Source of the DNA: Paenibacillus sp. FSL R7-0273
GTDB taxonomy: Bacteria; Bacillota; Bacilli; Paenibacillales; Paenibacillaceae
Length of the DNA stretch: 64,000 bases
Direction of reading: 5' to 3'
NCBI RefSeq assembly: GCF_000758625.1
Contig: NZ_CP009283.1
Coordinates: 3,979,501-4,043,500, forward strand
Position 1 is the stretch's first letter, and every line of letters begins with the position of its first letter. Positions 41,405 through 50,367 of the stretch are shown piece by piece. The notes under the pieces were generated by a model, which saw only the letters and a list, made by a program, of their open reading frames with translations, was not told the DNA's origin and did no database searches. Both the position numbers and the translations under genes were made by a program.

Positions 41405-41455
41405 AAACGGACTGTTCCGTCAGCTTTCAGAAAAGCACTGACGAACAGTCCGTTT
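41405..41455. terminator. Bidirectional intrinsic terminator
   Basis: AAACGGACTGTT / AACAGTCCGTTT with an inner CGTCAG/CTGACG stem, A- and T-rich flanks. It separates the LysR gene from the convergent methyltransferase gene. Confidence 0.92.
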
Positions 41456-41463
41456 ATTTAGGT

Positions 41464-42300
41464 CTATCTCTTTTCGGCTACCAGGGTAAAGGTTTTGGGG
41501 ATGCCTTTGTCATACACATCCGATGACAGGTTCGGCTCCTCTGCCAGCTCGCTGATGATAAGCCCGCTGCGCGCCGCAGCCGTCACCAGCTCGCCGAGTG
41601 TCCAGCGCCGCCAGTACACGACACTTTGCTTCACTTCGCTTCCGGGCACCTGGCCGGCAGACGGGAGATATTTGGAGTAGGATACCTTCTTCTCCTCCAG
41701 TGTTGTGTCGAAGTAATCGCCGTCCACTTTATGCTTGCGCACCTTGGCGGTGGACCCTTTTGAGGAAATCAGCTTGGTCGTAACCGGGTGAAAGTCACGC
41801 AGGACGAACCGGCCTCCGGAAGTAAGCAGCCGGCAGACCGTATCCATAAACGGTGCAAGCTCGGTGAAGTAATGGACGATGCCCATTTCGGCAAATACAA
41901 TGTCATAAGAACCGTCCAGCACCTCCTCCGGCAGCTTCAGAACATCTGACACCAGATAATTGAGCTCAACTCCGGCTGCCTCTGCCAGCTCTGCAGCATA
42001 TCTGGCATTAGCCTCGGAGAAATCAGCCACACTTACTTCTGCACCAAGCAGAGCAAGCGCAACCCCCTTCATCCCGTTCGAGCCCATGAGGTTCATAATC
42101 TTCCTGCCCTCAATCTCCCCAAGGTAATTATTAAGCGGGAACAATCTGCCCTGCGGGTCCTTCTTCAGCTTAGCAGCCGCTTCTGCCGGTGTCCCGAATC
42201 TGCTTGTCCAGGCAGCATACGTATCCTCGTTCCAGGTCTCTTCACTGGATGGAACCGCAGTCTGCGGTTCCTGTTGTTCATTCAAATTCTGTTCATTCAT
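41464..42300 (-). CDS. SAM-dependent methyltransferase
   Basis: 278-aa class I methyltransferase with SAM-binding motif I around IMNLMGSNGMKGVALALLGA, an acidic residue after strand 2 (EVSVADFSEANARYA), and YDIVFAEMGIVHYF as motif post-I/IV. The N terminus has a Gln/Glu-rich stretch and a proline-type helix (EETWNEDTYAAW). This arrangement is common in Bacillota enzymes with unknown substrate; small-molecule methylation is more likely than DNA. AAGGGG upstream of ATG at 42300. Confidence 0.86.
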   Translation of the reverse strand: MNEQNLNEQQEPQTAVPSSEETWNEDTYAAWTSRFGTPAEAAAKLKKDPQGRLFPLNNYLGEIEGRKIMNLMGSNGMKGVALALLGAEVSVADFSEANARYAAELAEAAGVELNYLVSDVLKLPEEVLDGSYDIVFAEMGIVHYFTELAPFMDTVCRLLTSGGRFVLRDFHPVTTKLISSKGSTAKVRKHKVDGDYFDTTLEEKKVSYSKYLPSAGQVPGSEVKQSVVYWRRWTLGELVTAAARSGLIISELAEEPNLSSDVYDKGIPKTFTLVAEKR

Positions 42301-42340
42301 TATATTAAATACCCCTTTTATACATTTGAAATGGAATTAC

Positions 42341-43255
42341 CTATGATGCTGTCGGCAGTGTTTCTGCCGCCGGTGCTTTTTTATTGCGGCCGGCATACAA
42401 ATAGACTGCCAGTCCGCTCATGACCAGGATGCCGCCTGCCCATTGCAGGCTGTTGAGTCTTTCACCCAGCAGCACGAACGCCAGGATGCTGGCACCGACC
42501 GGCTCACCCAGAATATTCATGGATACTGTCGTAGCCGACACATACTGCAGCAGCCAGTTGAACAGGATATGGCCAAATACAGTAGGTACTATAGCCAAGA
42601 GCACAAAAATCCCCCACTCCTTGGGCGGATAGTCAAAGAAAGGGATGCCGGCAGCCAGGTTGTAAACGGCAAACACTACAGAAGCGGAGAGAAAAACAAT
42701 CAGGCTGTACAAATAAGAAGGCATACGGGAGACCAGGCGCTGGCCTACCATCATATGTACGGAGACCGCGATTGTACCGCCGAGCGACAGCAGGTCACCT
42801 TTTAGATTATCTGCTGACAGCCCGATGTCGCCCCAGCCGATGAACACTGTCCCAAAAATGGCAATCCCCAGGCCGAGAATCGCAGCTTTTGTACTTCTTT
42901 CCTTATATAGCACATATGAACCGATCATAATGAATACCGGCTCCAGCGCCATAATCATCGTTGAACTCGCTACAGAGGTGAACTTGAGCGAGCCCATCCA
43001 CAGCAGGAAATGCAGTGCCAGCATGAAGCCGGAGAATCCGAGCAGGAGCCAATCCTTCTTCTTAAGCGCGAAGGCAGCCCCGCTGTAAGGCCGGACGAAG
43101 GGCAGCATCAGCAGCGAGGTGAATAATAGCCGGTACATCCCCTGTATGGAAGCCGGTGCAGATGACCATTTTATAAAAATAGCGGAGAATGAGATGGCCA
43201 CAATACCGGTCAGCATGAGCAGCGGAACGGGAACCGGCGGTTTTTTGAGATTCAC
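42341..43255 (-). CDS. EamA/DMT-family transporter
   Basis: 304-aa membrane protein of the drug/metabolite transporter superfamily: ten hydrophobic helices arranged as two EamA repeats, with the repeat ends SSTMIMALEPVFIMIGSYVLYK and TTVSMNILGEPVGASILAFV (shortened here to under 20 residues: SSTMIMALEPVF and ILGEPVGASILAF). Probably exports a small metabolite or amino acid. Start is GTG at 43255 with AAGGA nine bases upstream. Separate from the upstream dehydrogenase gene by a terminator at 43335-43362. Confidence 0.88.
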   Translation of the reverse strand: MNLKKPPVPVPLLMLTGIVAISFSAIFIKWSSAPASIQGMYRLLFTSLLMLPFVRPYSGAAFALKKKDWLLLGFSGFMLALHFLLWMGSLKFTSVASSTMIMALEPVFIMIGSYVLYKERSTKAAILGLGIAIFGTVFIGWGDIGLSADNLKGDLLSLGGTIAVSVHMMVGQRLVSRMPSYLYSLIVFLSASVVFAVYNLAAGIPFFDYPPKEWGIFVLLAIVPTVFGHILFNWLLQYVSATTVSMNILGEPVGASILAFVLLGERLNSLQWAGGILVMSGLAVYLYAGRNKKAPAAETLPTAS

Positions 43256-43334
43256 AGGGCAGCGTCCTTTCAGGGTTGAAGACCATAATTTAACCTAACT
43301 TAGAGCTTATATCCTGACTGCCCTTTCAGTCAAC

Positions 43335-43362
43335 CAAAAAACCCGCCGGAGAATCCGGCAGG
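43335..43362 (-). terminator. Intrinsic terminator of the dehydrogenase gene
   Basis: GCCGGA / TCCGGC stem extended by CCT/GGG; on the minus strand TTTTTTGG follows. Confidence 0.85.
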
Positions 43363-43388
43363 CTGTCTCTGTTCACACTTATATTCAG

Positions 43389-44525
43389 CTACGGCTTCAG
43401 TATAACCTTGATGCAATCCTCTTCCTTCTCCCCAAACACCTTATAGGCATGCTCTCCCTGGCTGATCGGAAGACGGTGGGTGATAATATCCGTAGGATCG
43501 AACTTGCCTTCCTTGATCATCTGGTACAGGAGCGGCATGTAATGGATAACCGGTGCCTGGCCCATTTTGAGGCTTACATTGCGCTCAAACAGATGACCCA
43601 GCGGGAACATGTTATAGTTAAGGCCATACACACCGATAAGCTGGATCGTACCAAACTTGCGTACCACCTCCGATGCAATCCGGAATGCGCCGAGTGAGCC
43701 TCCCTGGAGCATCAGAGCAGTCTCTACCTTTTCTACCACTGTCTTCTTGGCATCAAGGCCTACGCAGTCAATAACCACATCTGCACCGCCGCGTGTAATT
43801 TCCTTCAGATGGACTTCAATGTCCTTGATCTTTTCAAAATTAAAAATTTCCACATTGTTGGTCCGTCTGGCATGCTCCAGCCGGTATGGCACATGATCAA
43901 CAGCAATAACCCGCGAAGCGCCCTTCATCCAGGCAAACTTCTGGGTCAGCAGCCCGACCGGACCACAGCCCAGTACAATAACTGTATCTCCCGGCTTTAC
44001 TCCTGCATGCTCAACGCCCCACCAGGCAGTCGGCACAATGTCAGACAGGAACAGCAGCTTTTCGTCCTCCATCTCCGCATCCTCCGGAACCACAAACGGC
44101 CCGAAGTTACCGTAAGGCACACGAAGCAGCTCTGCCTGCCCTCCCGCAAATCCGCCGTACGAATCGGAATAACCGAGCATACCGCCGGTATCCTTGGCAT
44201 CATTCGCGTGATCGCACTGGCTCTCCATCTCATGCTGGCAGAAGTAACAGTGTCCGCAGGCGACGTTGAACGGTATAATAACGCGGTCCCCTTTTTTGAC
44301 TCTGGTTACATCCGGCCCGACATCCTCAACAATCCCCATCGGCTCATGCCCGATGACATAATCATCATGCATGCCCGGAATTGCCCCATTGTAAATATGC
44401 AGATCCGAGCCGCAAATGGCTGTAGAGGTTACCCGGATCAGTATATCATCCTTTTTCTCAAGCTTGGCATCAGCAACTTCTTTTACTTCCACTTTCTTCT
44501 TTCCCTGGTAAGTAACAGCTTTCAT
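43389..44525 (-). CDS. Zinc-dependent alcohol dehydrogenase family, formaldehyde-dehydrogenase-like
   Basis: 378-aa medium-chain dehydrogenase. Catalytic zinc ligands: C in STAICGSDLH and H/E in GHEPMGIVEDVGPDV; four Cys of the structural zinc in ACGHCYFCQHEMESQC; NAD-binding GCGPVG. This resembles the glutathione-independent formaldehyde dehydrogenase/threonine dehydrogenase-like group, which often serves aldehyde detoxification. Start ATG 44525 with AAGGAG about 11 bases upstream; a GTG four codons earlier overlaps that site. Confidence 0.9.
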   Translation of the reverse strand: MKAVTYQGKKKVEVKEVADAKLEKKDDILIRVTSTAICGSDLHIYNGAIPGMHDDYVIGHEPMGIVEDVGPDVTRVKKGDRVIIPFNVACGHCYFCQHEMESQCDHANDAKDTGGMLGYSDSYGGFAGGQAELLRVPYGNFGPFVVPEDAEMEDEKLLFLSDIVPTAWWGVEHAGVKPGDTVIVLGCGPVGLLTQKFAWMKGASRVIAVDHVPYRLEHARRTNNVEIFNFEKIKDIEVHLKEITRGGADVVIDCVGLDAKKTVVEKVETALMLQGGSLGAFRIASEVVRKFGTIQLIGVYGLNYNMFPLGHLFERNVSLKMGQAPVIHYMPLLYQMIKEGKFDPTDIITHRLPISQGEHAYKVFGEKEEDCIKVILKP

Positions 44526-44626
44526 GATGAGGACCACTCCTTCGAAAGTAGGGTTATAACAAAGCCTATTATGTTATAACCCCAAAATCCTGCAGATTAT
44601 CCCCGATCCAGAAAGTTTAGCAATGT

Positions 44627-45472
44627 TTACAGCGCCCCTTCTTCCGTCCCTGCAGGCGGATACAGCAGCGGCGAATACATCATCAGCGCATGATTGTCAG
44701 CCACAGCCTCATCTCCGGCCAGCTCTCCGCTGCGCGTCAGCACTCTGCGGCGGATCCGGTTGCTGCGGATATAACCGCCCCACGGCTCCAGGCTGATTAC
44801 ATGCTCCGCTTCATAAATTTCATACTGATACAGCTGCTCAGCATCACATCTCCACTCCCCGTGCAGATGAGCGTCATCCAGGTATAGCTTCAGCTGATAG
44901 GTATGCTCCGTATGATTGGTGAGCTGCAAATCCAGATAGTTATAAGCACAGGTCGCACCGCTGCCAAAGGGCTGGGTACGCTTCTCATCCGGAAACACAT
45001 CATAGCTGTGGCGGTGCCGCTCCGTTACTGTCAGCGGGGTATGCAGAGCCATCCAGTAGATCAGATTCGACAGCTGGCAGAGGCCTCCGCCCGTTCCGGA
45101 GCGGAACCCGCCATAGAATAACACCATACCGTCCAGATAACCTTTACGGCGGGTCGGCTTGCCGATGCTCTGCCAGTAGGAGAAGGTTTCACCCGGCCTG
45201 ATCAGCAGTCCGTCAAGCCTCGCTGCCGCCAGTTTCAGGTTAGTTATTTTGTTATACTGCAGCTGCATGTCCACGTTACGAAGCTTACGAAGCAGCGGGG
45301 TCGCATGAGCGGCGGCTGTATAAGCCAGCACCTCCGCACTGTGAGTCCTTGCCCTTGTACCTGAGGCGGTCAGCCACTGCCAGTATCTTTTCCAGGTGTA
45401 GTACCGCTTCCCGGCAAACAGCCTCAGTCTTGAGCGGCGGATCGGCTTCATTGCAGCTTTGGCTTTACTCAT
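44627..45472 (-). CDS. VanW-family protein
   Basis: 281-aa protein with the VanW core: KITNLKLAAARLDGLLIRPG, ETFSYWQSIGKPTRRKGY and GGGLCQLSNLIYWMAL (residues about 90-160). VanW proteins are associated with the cell wall and vancomycin-resistance loci, but their activity is unknown; the Cys in GGLCQLSN is strictly conserved in the family as I know it. No signal peptide at the N terminus, where a Lys/Arg-rich stretch lies instead. It overlaps the cysteine hydrolase gene by 4 bp (ATGA), so the two are coupled. Confidence 0.9.
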   Translation of the reverse strand: MSKAKAAMKPIRRSRLRLFAGKRYYTWKRYWQWLTASGTRARTHSAEVLAYTAAAHATPLLRKLRNVDMQLQYNKITNLKLAAARLDGLLIRPGETFSYWQSIGKPTRRKGYLDGMVLFYGGFRSGTGGGLCQLSNLIYWMALHTPLTVTERHRHSYDVFPDEKRTQPFGSGATCAYNYLDLQLTNHTEHTYQLKLYLDDAHLHGEWRCDAEQLYQYEIYEAEHVISLEPWGGYIRSNRIRRRVLTRSGELAGDEAVADNHALMMYSPLLYPPAGTEEGAL

Positions 45473-45990
45473 GCAAAATCGATTTCGTCTGCCGGGCGAA
45501 GGCTGGCGAATCTTCCGCCGAGCACCCCGTTATGATGGCGCACAATCTCTTCCCCGCTGAAATTCGCGTTATCAAACGTGCTGTGCGCATCCTGAACCAG
45601 AGTACTGCGGTAACCCATGCTGTAAGCACGCCGGCAGGTAGTATCAAGGCAGAATTCTGTCTGCATGCCGCAGATGACAAGCTCGGTGACCCCCAGGCGC
45701 TGTAGCTCCTCATGCAGTGTTGTGCGGTGAAACGCATCCCAGGTCGGCTTTTCCACTACAGTCTCGCTGCTCAAGGGAGTGATCCGGCTGCTGATCTCCC
45801 AGGTAGGCAGTCCTTTAGTATATTCCTCATCCTCCGTATGCTGTATGTAGACAACCGGCACTCCCGCCGAGCGCGCCTTACCGAGCAGTGCAACAATACG
45901 GTCCATGACCTGTTCCCCGTCGTAAAGGCTCATTCCAGGATATGAAAACATCGCTTCCTGCACGTCAATAATCAATAATGCCGTAGTCAT
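45469..45990 (-). CDS. Isochorismatase-family cysteine hydrolase
   Basis: 173-aa alpha/beta hydrolase. The catalytic Asp is in LLIIDVQEAMF (D9), a Lys follows in VVEKPTWDAF, and the nucleophilic Cys lies in CGMQTEFCLDTTCR (the second Cys of the motif). The family includes nicotinamidases, isochorismatases and related amidases; the NAD-type metal-binding Asp/His set is not obvious, so substrate is undecided. Start ATG 45990 with AAGGAGG. Coupled with the VanW gene downstream. Confidence 0.9.
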   Translation of the reverse strand: MTTALLIIDVQEAMFSYPGMSLYDGEQVMDRIVALLGKARSAGVPVVYIQHTEDEEYTKGLPTWEISSRITPLSSETVVEKPTWDAFHRTTLHEELQRLGVTELVICGMQTEFCLDTTCRRAYSMGYRSTLVQDAHSTFDNANFSGEEIVRHHNGVLGGRFASLRPADEIDFA

Positions 45991-46150
45991 TAATAATTCC
46001 TCCTTAGATTTAATGGTAGATTAAGATACAACTGCTTCCTGCATACAAGCTGTGAACCGGACTGCATCCGGAAGCGCAGAGACAGCATAAATTCCAATAA
46101 ATAACTCTTCTAATACTATAGTAGTGATTCATGACATTCAATATCAATCT

Positions 46151-46198
46151 AAAAAAAGGGTCATGTGCAGCCATCCTCAGATGGTGTACATGACCCTT
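46151..46198 (-). terminator. Intrinsic terminator of the queuosine operon
   Basis: AAGGGTCATGT / ACATGACCCTT stem (46156-46198) with a long loop, followed on the minus strand by TTTTTT. It lies 14 bases past the queE stop. Confidence 0.9.
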
Positions 46199-46211
46199 AA
46201 GCCGGTTGCAG

Positions 46212-46934
46212 CTATTTCCCGCGTTTATTATGCCAGATTAGCGCATGCAGCTGCGGGAGTACTCTTACCCGGTTCATAGCCGGGTCGCCAATGACCAGAT
46301 TGAACAGCCACTCCAGCCGGCCGAGCAGACGGGCAGAGATATCTCCCGGCTCCGTGACATCCTCGTTTCCTGGCTGCAGGAACATCGGAATCTCCGGATA
46401 ACGCCGGTGAACTTCCCGTGCGTAAGCAAAATCCTCCTCGTTGAATACAACTACCTTCAGGCTATGGGCTGCTTTGCCCGCCTGCTGCAGCTTATCAATA
46501 ATATCATCCAGCTTCCCCCAGTCTGTCGGCATACCCGAGCTGGGCGGCTTTGGACTGATGGTCAGCACATCAATATCATAGAACCAGTCCTGCCAGCGGC
46601 TGCCCTGGGTTTCGATGGCCGCCTGGATGCCGCGTTCATGGAGCAGCTTCACAAAGGCAGCCATACCCTCGCCGATCAGAGCCGGGTTGCCGCCGGAGAT
46701 CGTTACACAATCAAAGTTATCGCCGGCAAGCGCCAGCAGCTCAGCCAGGATCGCTTCCGGCTCCATCAGCTGCACCTTATCCTTGGCGGAGCCGTCCCAG
46801 GTGAATGCGGAATCGCACCAGCCGCAGCGGTAATCACAGCCGTAGGTGCGGACGAACATCGTTTTGACGCCGATGACGGCCCCTTCTCCTTGGATCGTCG
46901 GGCCGAAAATTTCAATTACAGGAATTTTACTCAC
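46212..46934 (-). CDS. queE: 7-carboxy-7-deazaguanine synthase QueE
   Basis: Radical SAM enzyme that converts 6-carboxytetrahydropterin to 7-carboxy-7-deazaguanine, a precursor of queuosine. The 4Fe-4S ligands are GCDYRCGWC, a CX3CX2C motif (C33, C37, C40). It also has GPTIQGEGAVIGVKTMFV and SGGNPAL typical of QueE. I start at the GTG at 46934, because GGAGG lies eight bases before it; a GTG two codons earlier is only two bases from that site. It overlaps the end of queD and is the last gene of queFCDE. Confidence 0.95.
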   Translation of the reverse strand: MSKIPVIEIFGPTIQGEGAVIGVKTMFVRTYGCDYRCGWCDSAFTWDGSAKDKVQLMEPEAILAELLALAGDNFDCVTISGGNPALIGEGMAAFVKLLHERGIQAAIETQGSRWQDWFYDIDVLTISPKPPSSGMPTDWGKLDDIIDKLQQAGKAAHSLKVVVFNEEDFAYAREVHRRYPEIPMFLQPGNEDVTEPGDISARLLGRLEWLFNLVIGDPAMNRVRVLPQLHALIWHNKRGK

Positions 46935-47409
46935 AATCACAGCCTCCGTGCAGCCGGTAGGCCGGCCCGTCCTCCGGAATATCCTCAGCCAGCACCTCCG
47001 CCCAGGAGGTCGGCGTTTCCCACAGCTTCACTGAATAAAGCGGCAGCTCAGCCAGCTTCAGCCGGTGGGCGATATAGGCAGACATATTCTCGACAGTGGT
47101 ACGGAAGCCCAGCAGCGCCACCTTGGAGCCGGTCTGGTTCAGCGTCTCCAGCACAGGCTCATTGCCCATGGCCAGAAAAGCGTGATCCAGCCGGTCCACC
47201 AGCTGCTGTTGTACGGTCGCCTTTATATCGCTGAAATCAATGACGAAGCCCTCATCCGAATGCCCGGCCTCCGCCAGGGGCTTGCCTTTGAGCATAACCT
47301 CCAGCTTATACGTATGCCCGTGCAGATTGCTGCATTTACCTTTATGCCCGACCAGCTGATGTGCAGAGTCAAAGGTGAATATTTTGCAGACTGTTACTTC
47401 ACCCAGCAT
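46927..47409 (-). CDS. queD: 6-carboxy-5,6,7,8-tetrahydropterin synthase QueD
   Basis: 160-aa zinc enzyme of the PTPS family producing 6-carboxytetrahydropterin from dihydroneopterin triphosphate. Zinc ligands H17 (DSAHQL) and H30, H32 (NLHGHTYK); catalytic Cys26 (GKCSN); later DHAFL and E in VKLWETPTSWAEV. The start ATG overlaps the queC stop by one base (TAATG), with GGGTGA upstream. It feeds QueE. Confidence 0.96.
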   Translation of the reverse strand: MLGEVTVCKIFTFDSAHQLVGHKGKCSNLHGHTYKLEVMLKGKPLAEAGHSDEGFVIDFSDIKATVQQQLVDRLDHAFLAMGNEPVLETLNQTGSKVALLGFRTTVENMSAYIAHRLKLAELPLYSVKLWETPTSWAEVLAEDIPEDGPAYRLHGGCDCE

Positions 47410-48071
47410 TACAGATCACCCTGCTTTCGTTCCGCCACATACTGCTCCAGCCCGCGCTGGCGCAGCAGACAGGCCGGACAGGTGCCGCAGCCGCTGCCGA
47501 TAATGCCGTTATAGCAGGTCAAGGTATGCTCACGGACATAATCGAACCGGCCAAGCTCGTCGGCGAGCTTCCAGGTTTCTTTTTTATCGAGCCACATCAG
47601 CGGGGTATGAATAACAAACTCATAATCCATTGACAGGTTAAGTGTCACATTTAATGATTTTACAAACACATCCCGGCAGTCCGGATAACCGCTGAAGTCA
47701 GTCTGGCACACTCCCGTAATAATGTTTGCATAGCCCAGCTGCTTCGCCATAATGGCTGCAAACGACAGGAACAGCAAATTGCGTCCGTCCACAAAGGTGC
47801 TCGGCAGCTCTCCGTCTTCCCCCGCTTCAATCGCAATATCATCCCGGGTGAGCGCGTTAGGCGCCAGCTGATTAAGCAGTCCCAGATCAAGAATGTGCTG
47901 CTTTACGCCGAAGGTAGCGGCAATCTCTTTGGCTACCTCTATCTCTGCCGCATGACGCTGGTTATAGTTAAAAGTAACGACCTGCACCTCTTCAAATTGC
48001 TGAAGTGCCCATACGAGGCAGGTGGTGCTGTCTTGTCCGCCGCTGAATACGACGAGTGCTTTTTTATTCAT
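47409..48071 (-). CDS. queC: 7-cyano-7-deazaguanine synthase QueC
   Basis: 220-aa ATP-dependent enzyme forming preQ0 (7-cyano-7-deazaguanine) from 7-carboxy-7-deazaguanine and ammonia. PP-loop SGGQDS at residues 10-15; C-terminal zinc cluster around [15 protein letters not shown]; a further Cys in LTCYNG. Classic QueC length. Second gene of the operon, with queD following by one-base overlap. Confidence 0.97.
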   Translation of the reverse strand: MNKKALVVFSGGQDSTTCLVWALQQFEEVQVVTFNYNQRHAAEIEVAKEIAATFGVKQHILDLGLLNQLAPNALTRDDIAIEAGEDGELPSTFVDGRNLLFLSFAAIMAKQLGYANIITGVCQTDFSGYPDCRDVFVKSLNVTLNLSMDYEFVIHTPLMWLDKKETWKLADELGRFDYVREHTLTCYNGIIGSGCGTCPACLLRQRGLEQYVAERKQGDL

Positions 48072-48101
48072 ACGTTTATTCTCTCCTCCCTTGCCTTCTG
48101 T

Positions 48102-48602
48102 CTACCGGTTGTCCACTTTCTCAGGATACAGGTCATGATTCATCAGCCGGTGCTCGGCCATGGCCTCATACTTGGTACCCGGACGCCCCCAGTTGCAGTA
48201 AGGATCAATGGAGATGCCGCCGCGCGGTGTGAACTTGCCCCACACTTCAATATAACGCGGATTCATCAGGGAGATCAGGTCATTCATAATAATGTTGACA
48301 CAGTCCTCATGAAAATCGCCGTGATTGCGGAAGCTGAACAGGTACAGCTTGAGTGATTTGGATTCCACCATTTTGATATCGGGAATGTACGAGATGTACA
48401 TCACGCCGAAATCGGGCTGCCCGGTTACCGGACACAGACTGGTGAACTCCGGACAATTGAATTTGACAAAATAATCGCGGCCGGGATGCTTGTTATCGAA
48501 CGCTTCCAGCACTTCCGGGTCGTAACCAAAATTATATTTGGTTCCCTGGTTACCCAGCAGGGTTACCTCCGGCATTTCCTCTTTCAGTCTGCCTTCTGAC
48601 AT
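48102..48602 (-). CDS. queF: NADPH-dependent preQ0 reductase QueF
   Basis: 166-aa unimodular QueF that reduces preQ0 to preQ1. Catalytic Cys57 in [14 protein letters not shown], substrate-binding [16 protein letters not shown] and the HEDCVN NADPH-site region are present. First gene of queFCDE, beginning 84 bases after a preQ1-I riboswitch. Its own site is AGAGGGG about ten bases before ATG, within a T-rich segment. Confidence 0.97.
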   Translation of the reverse strand: MSEGRLKEEMPEVTLLGNQGTKYNFGYDPEVLEAFDNKHPGRDYFVKFNCPEFTSLCPVTGQPDFGVMYISYIPDIKMVESKSLKLYLFSFRNHGDFHEDCVNIIMNDLISLMNPRYIEVWGKFTPRGGISIDPYCNWGRPGTKYEAMAEHRLMNHDLYPEKVDNR

Positions 48603-48685
48603 GACAAAAAACCCCTCTCTTTTCCCCCGGCTTGCTGCCGGAATAGGAAAGAAGAACGAGATTTCGAAAACTTGGCTCTACTAAA

Positions 48686-48718
48686 TAGTTTTTTATAGAG
48701 GGAGTTTGCGAACCTCTC
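48686..48718 (-). promoter_or_regulatory. preQ1-I riboswitch aptamer
   Basis: On the minus strand AGAGGTTCGCAAACT is followed by CCCTCTATAAAAAACTA, the class I preQ1 aptamer: P1 (AGAGG/CCTCT), loop with GTTC, and the A-rich tail that closes the pseudoknot. It lies in the queF leader, so preQ1 feeds back on the operon that makes it. The 84 bases up to queF contain CCGGC...GCCGG and an AGAGGGG that could pair with CCCTCT, probably the expression platform. Confidence 0.93.
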
Positions 48719-48734
48719 CTGTGCAGCTGCACAG
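48719..48734. repeat. 16-bp perfect palindrome before the preQ1 aptamer
   Basis: CTGTGCAGCTGCACAG equals its reverse complement and abuts the 5' end of the aptamer. It would form a stable 5' hairpin in the leader RNA. Confidence 0.6.
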
Positions 48735-48759
48735 AATCTTCTTATTTTTGTACTGGTGA

Positions 48760-48789
48760 ACTATATCATGTTTCCCCTTCCGCTGGCAA
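48760..48789 (-). promoter_or_regulatory. Promoter of the queFCDE operon
   Basis: On the minus strand TTGCCA (plus 48784-48789), 18 bases, TATAGT (plus 48760-48765). The start would lie about 20 bases before the 16-bp palindrome. Confidence 0.65.
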
Positions 48790-48890
48790 GCACATGCATC
48801 TGCTCAACGATTAATGATAACGGATGGATTCAATTGCACCGAAAGGGGTAACTTAAAATATAATCTCCTACATAAAGGATGGGATAGCTT

Positions 48891-49232
48891 ATGGAACAAG
48901 CCGTAGAGCAGCTTAAAGAATGGTTAGCCTCAGCAGCAGGACAGACGGTTGTCATAACCAAGCAAGAGCTTGACGACGTAGACACCGTTCATTTCAGCCT
49001 GGAGTCTGTGGATTACCGGAGCTCAGAGGATGTAATCGACGATTATCTTGGAGATGCCTTAATCCTCCGAGGAAGCGGAAATACGCTGAACGGGGACGGA
49101 GAGCTTGTGCCTCTCCCGCAGCCCAGCTATGAAATCGCAGTCAGCGGCCTGCAGCTGCATTCCGCAGAAGCGGACAAGGCGGAGCTGCAGACAGACCGTG
49201 CTAAATATACCATCGCTTTTGGTCAGGCATAA
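48891..49232 (+). CDS. Hypothetical protein, 113 aa
   Basis: Small acidic soluble protein, ATG at 48891. It contains a helix-like start (EQAVEQLKEWLASAAGQ) and an even spread of Asp/Glu. The middle (IVDTVHFS..SVDYRSSEDVIDDYLG) and the end (TDRAKYTIAF) look like beta structure. There is no Cys, no membrane segment, no known motif. It is followed by a strong hairpin. It may be a cytoplasmic protein with homologues in other Paenibacillus; I do not recognise a function. It is divergent from queF. Confidence 0.6.
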   Translation: MEQAVEQLKEWLASAAGQTVVITKQELDDVDTVHFSLESVDYRSSEDVIDDYLGDALILRGSGNTLNGDGELVPLPQPSYEIAVSGLQLHSAEADKAELQTDRAKYTIAFGQA

Positions 49233-49261
49233 CGTTCTATAACAATAGGGCAACAATAACA

Positions 49262-49291
49262 GGAGGCCGCAGCACATGTGCTGCGGCCTCC
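49262..49291. terminator. Strong hairpin between convergent genes
   Basis: A perfect 30-base inverted repeat (GGAGGCCGCAGCACA and its complement, no spacer). It lies between the 113-aa gene and murB; T-runs are poor on both sides, so termination may rely on the stem and on Rho. Confidence 0.65.
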
Positions 49292-49297
49292 TCCTGT

Positions 49298-50209
49298 TCA
49301 GTCTTCACCGATAATTCTGACTTCTGTCTCCAGCTCGATACCGAACTTATTCTTGACCTCAGCACGGACATGATGGATCAGCCCGATGTAGTCATTGGCC
49401 GTAGCATTGTCTGCGTTCACAATGAAGCCGGCATGCTTGAGAGATACCTCGGCCCCGCCAATTCTGACACCCTGCAGTCCGCTCTCCTGAATAAGCTGAC
49501 CGGCAAACCTGCCCGGAGGCCGTTTGAATACACTCCCGCAGGAGGGATATTCCAGCGGCTGCTTCGACTCCCGCAGATAGGTCAGCTCATCCATCTTGGC
49601 TTTGATAGCTGCCGGATCTCCCGGCTGCAGGGCAAAGCGCGCCTCCAGCACAGTATAGTCCCCGCCGGCAAAAATGCTGTGCCGGTAACCAAACTGCAGC
49701 TCCTCACCCTGCAGCGTTACTAGCTCTCCGGCCTTGTTGACAGCCAGTGCACTGTGCAGCACATCCTTGACCTCACCGCCGTAAGCACCGGCATTCATAT
49801 ACAGCGCCCCGCCTACGGTTCCGGGAATACCGCAGGCGAATTCCAGACCTGTCAGCTCCTGCTCCAGCGCAAAGGCTGATGCGTCGATAATTTTGGCTCC
49901 GCACTGGGCAACTAGGAGGCCGTTCTCTATAGTCATCTTATCCAAAATAGAAGTATACAGCACAATTCCCCGGATTCCGCCGTCACGGATAATAACGTTA
50001 GATCCGTTGCCCAGCACGGTTAAAGGGATATTATGCTCCCTGGCATATGTAACCACACGTTGAATTTCCTCATAGCTCGCAGGTGTTGCCAGAATGTCGG
50101 CAATGCCGCCGATTTGTGTAAACACATAGGTCTTCAGCATTTCCCGGCTTCTTACCGTTCCAGCCGGAAGAAGCTGCTGCAAATCCTTTTCGGTTTGGCT
50201 TATGTTCAT
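49298..50209 (-). CDS. murB: UDP-N-acetylenolpyruvoylglucosamine reductase MurB
   Basis: 303-aa FAD enzyme that reduces UDP-GlcNAc-enolpyruvate to UDP-MurNAc in peptidoglycan synthesis. FAD-binding residues lie in [20 protein letters not shown] and [20 protein letters not shown]; the catalytic region includes [10 protein letters not shown] and a C-terminal EVRIIGED. Type II (short) form by length, as in many Bacillota. Start ATG 50209 with AGGAG. It stands alone, not in a cell-wall cluster. Confidence 0.96.
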   Translation of the reverse strand: MNISQTEKDLQQLLPAGTVRSREMLKTYVFTQIGGIADILATPASYEEIQRVVTYAREHNIPLTVLGNGSNVIIRDGGIRGIVLYTSILDKMTIENGLLVAQCGAKIIDASAFALEQELTGLEFACGIPGTVGGALYMNAGAYGGEVKDVLHSALAVNKAGELVTLQGEELQFGYRHSIFAGGDYTVLEARFALQPGDPAAIKAKMDELTYLRESKQPLEYPSCGSVFKRPPGRFAGQLIQESGLQGVRIGGAEVSLKHAGFIVNADNATANDYIGLIHHVRAEVKNKFGIELETEVRIIGED

Positions 50210-50283
50210 CTTTCATGCTCCTTTATAATCAATACATGATCCGGTGATCAGCCTGATTGATGGCATCCACAACTGTAACAACG

Positions 50284-50316
50284 AACAGGCTCCCTTGTCA
50301 ATGACGGGAGCCTGTT
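50284..50316 (-). terminator. Hairpin downstream of the FhuF-like gene
   Basis: AACAGGCTCCC / GGGAGCCTGTT stem with an 11-base loop; on the minus strand TTCGTTGTT follows. It lies between the FhuF-like stop and murB. Confidence 0.72.
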
Positions 50317-50367
50317 GCTGCTGCTGTGATAATAGAGCTTATGCGGACATTTTACGAAATATTATAG

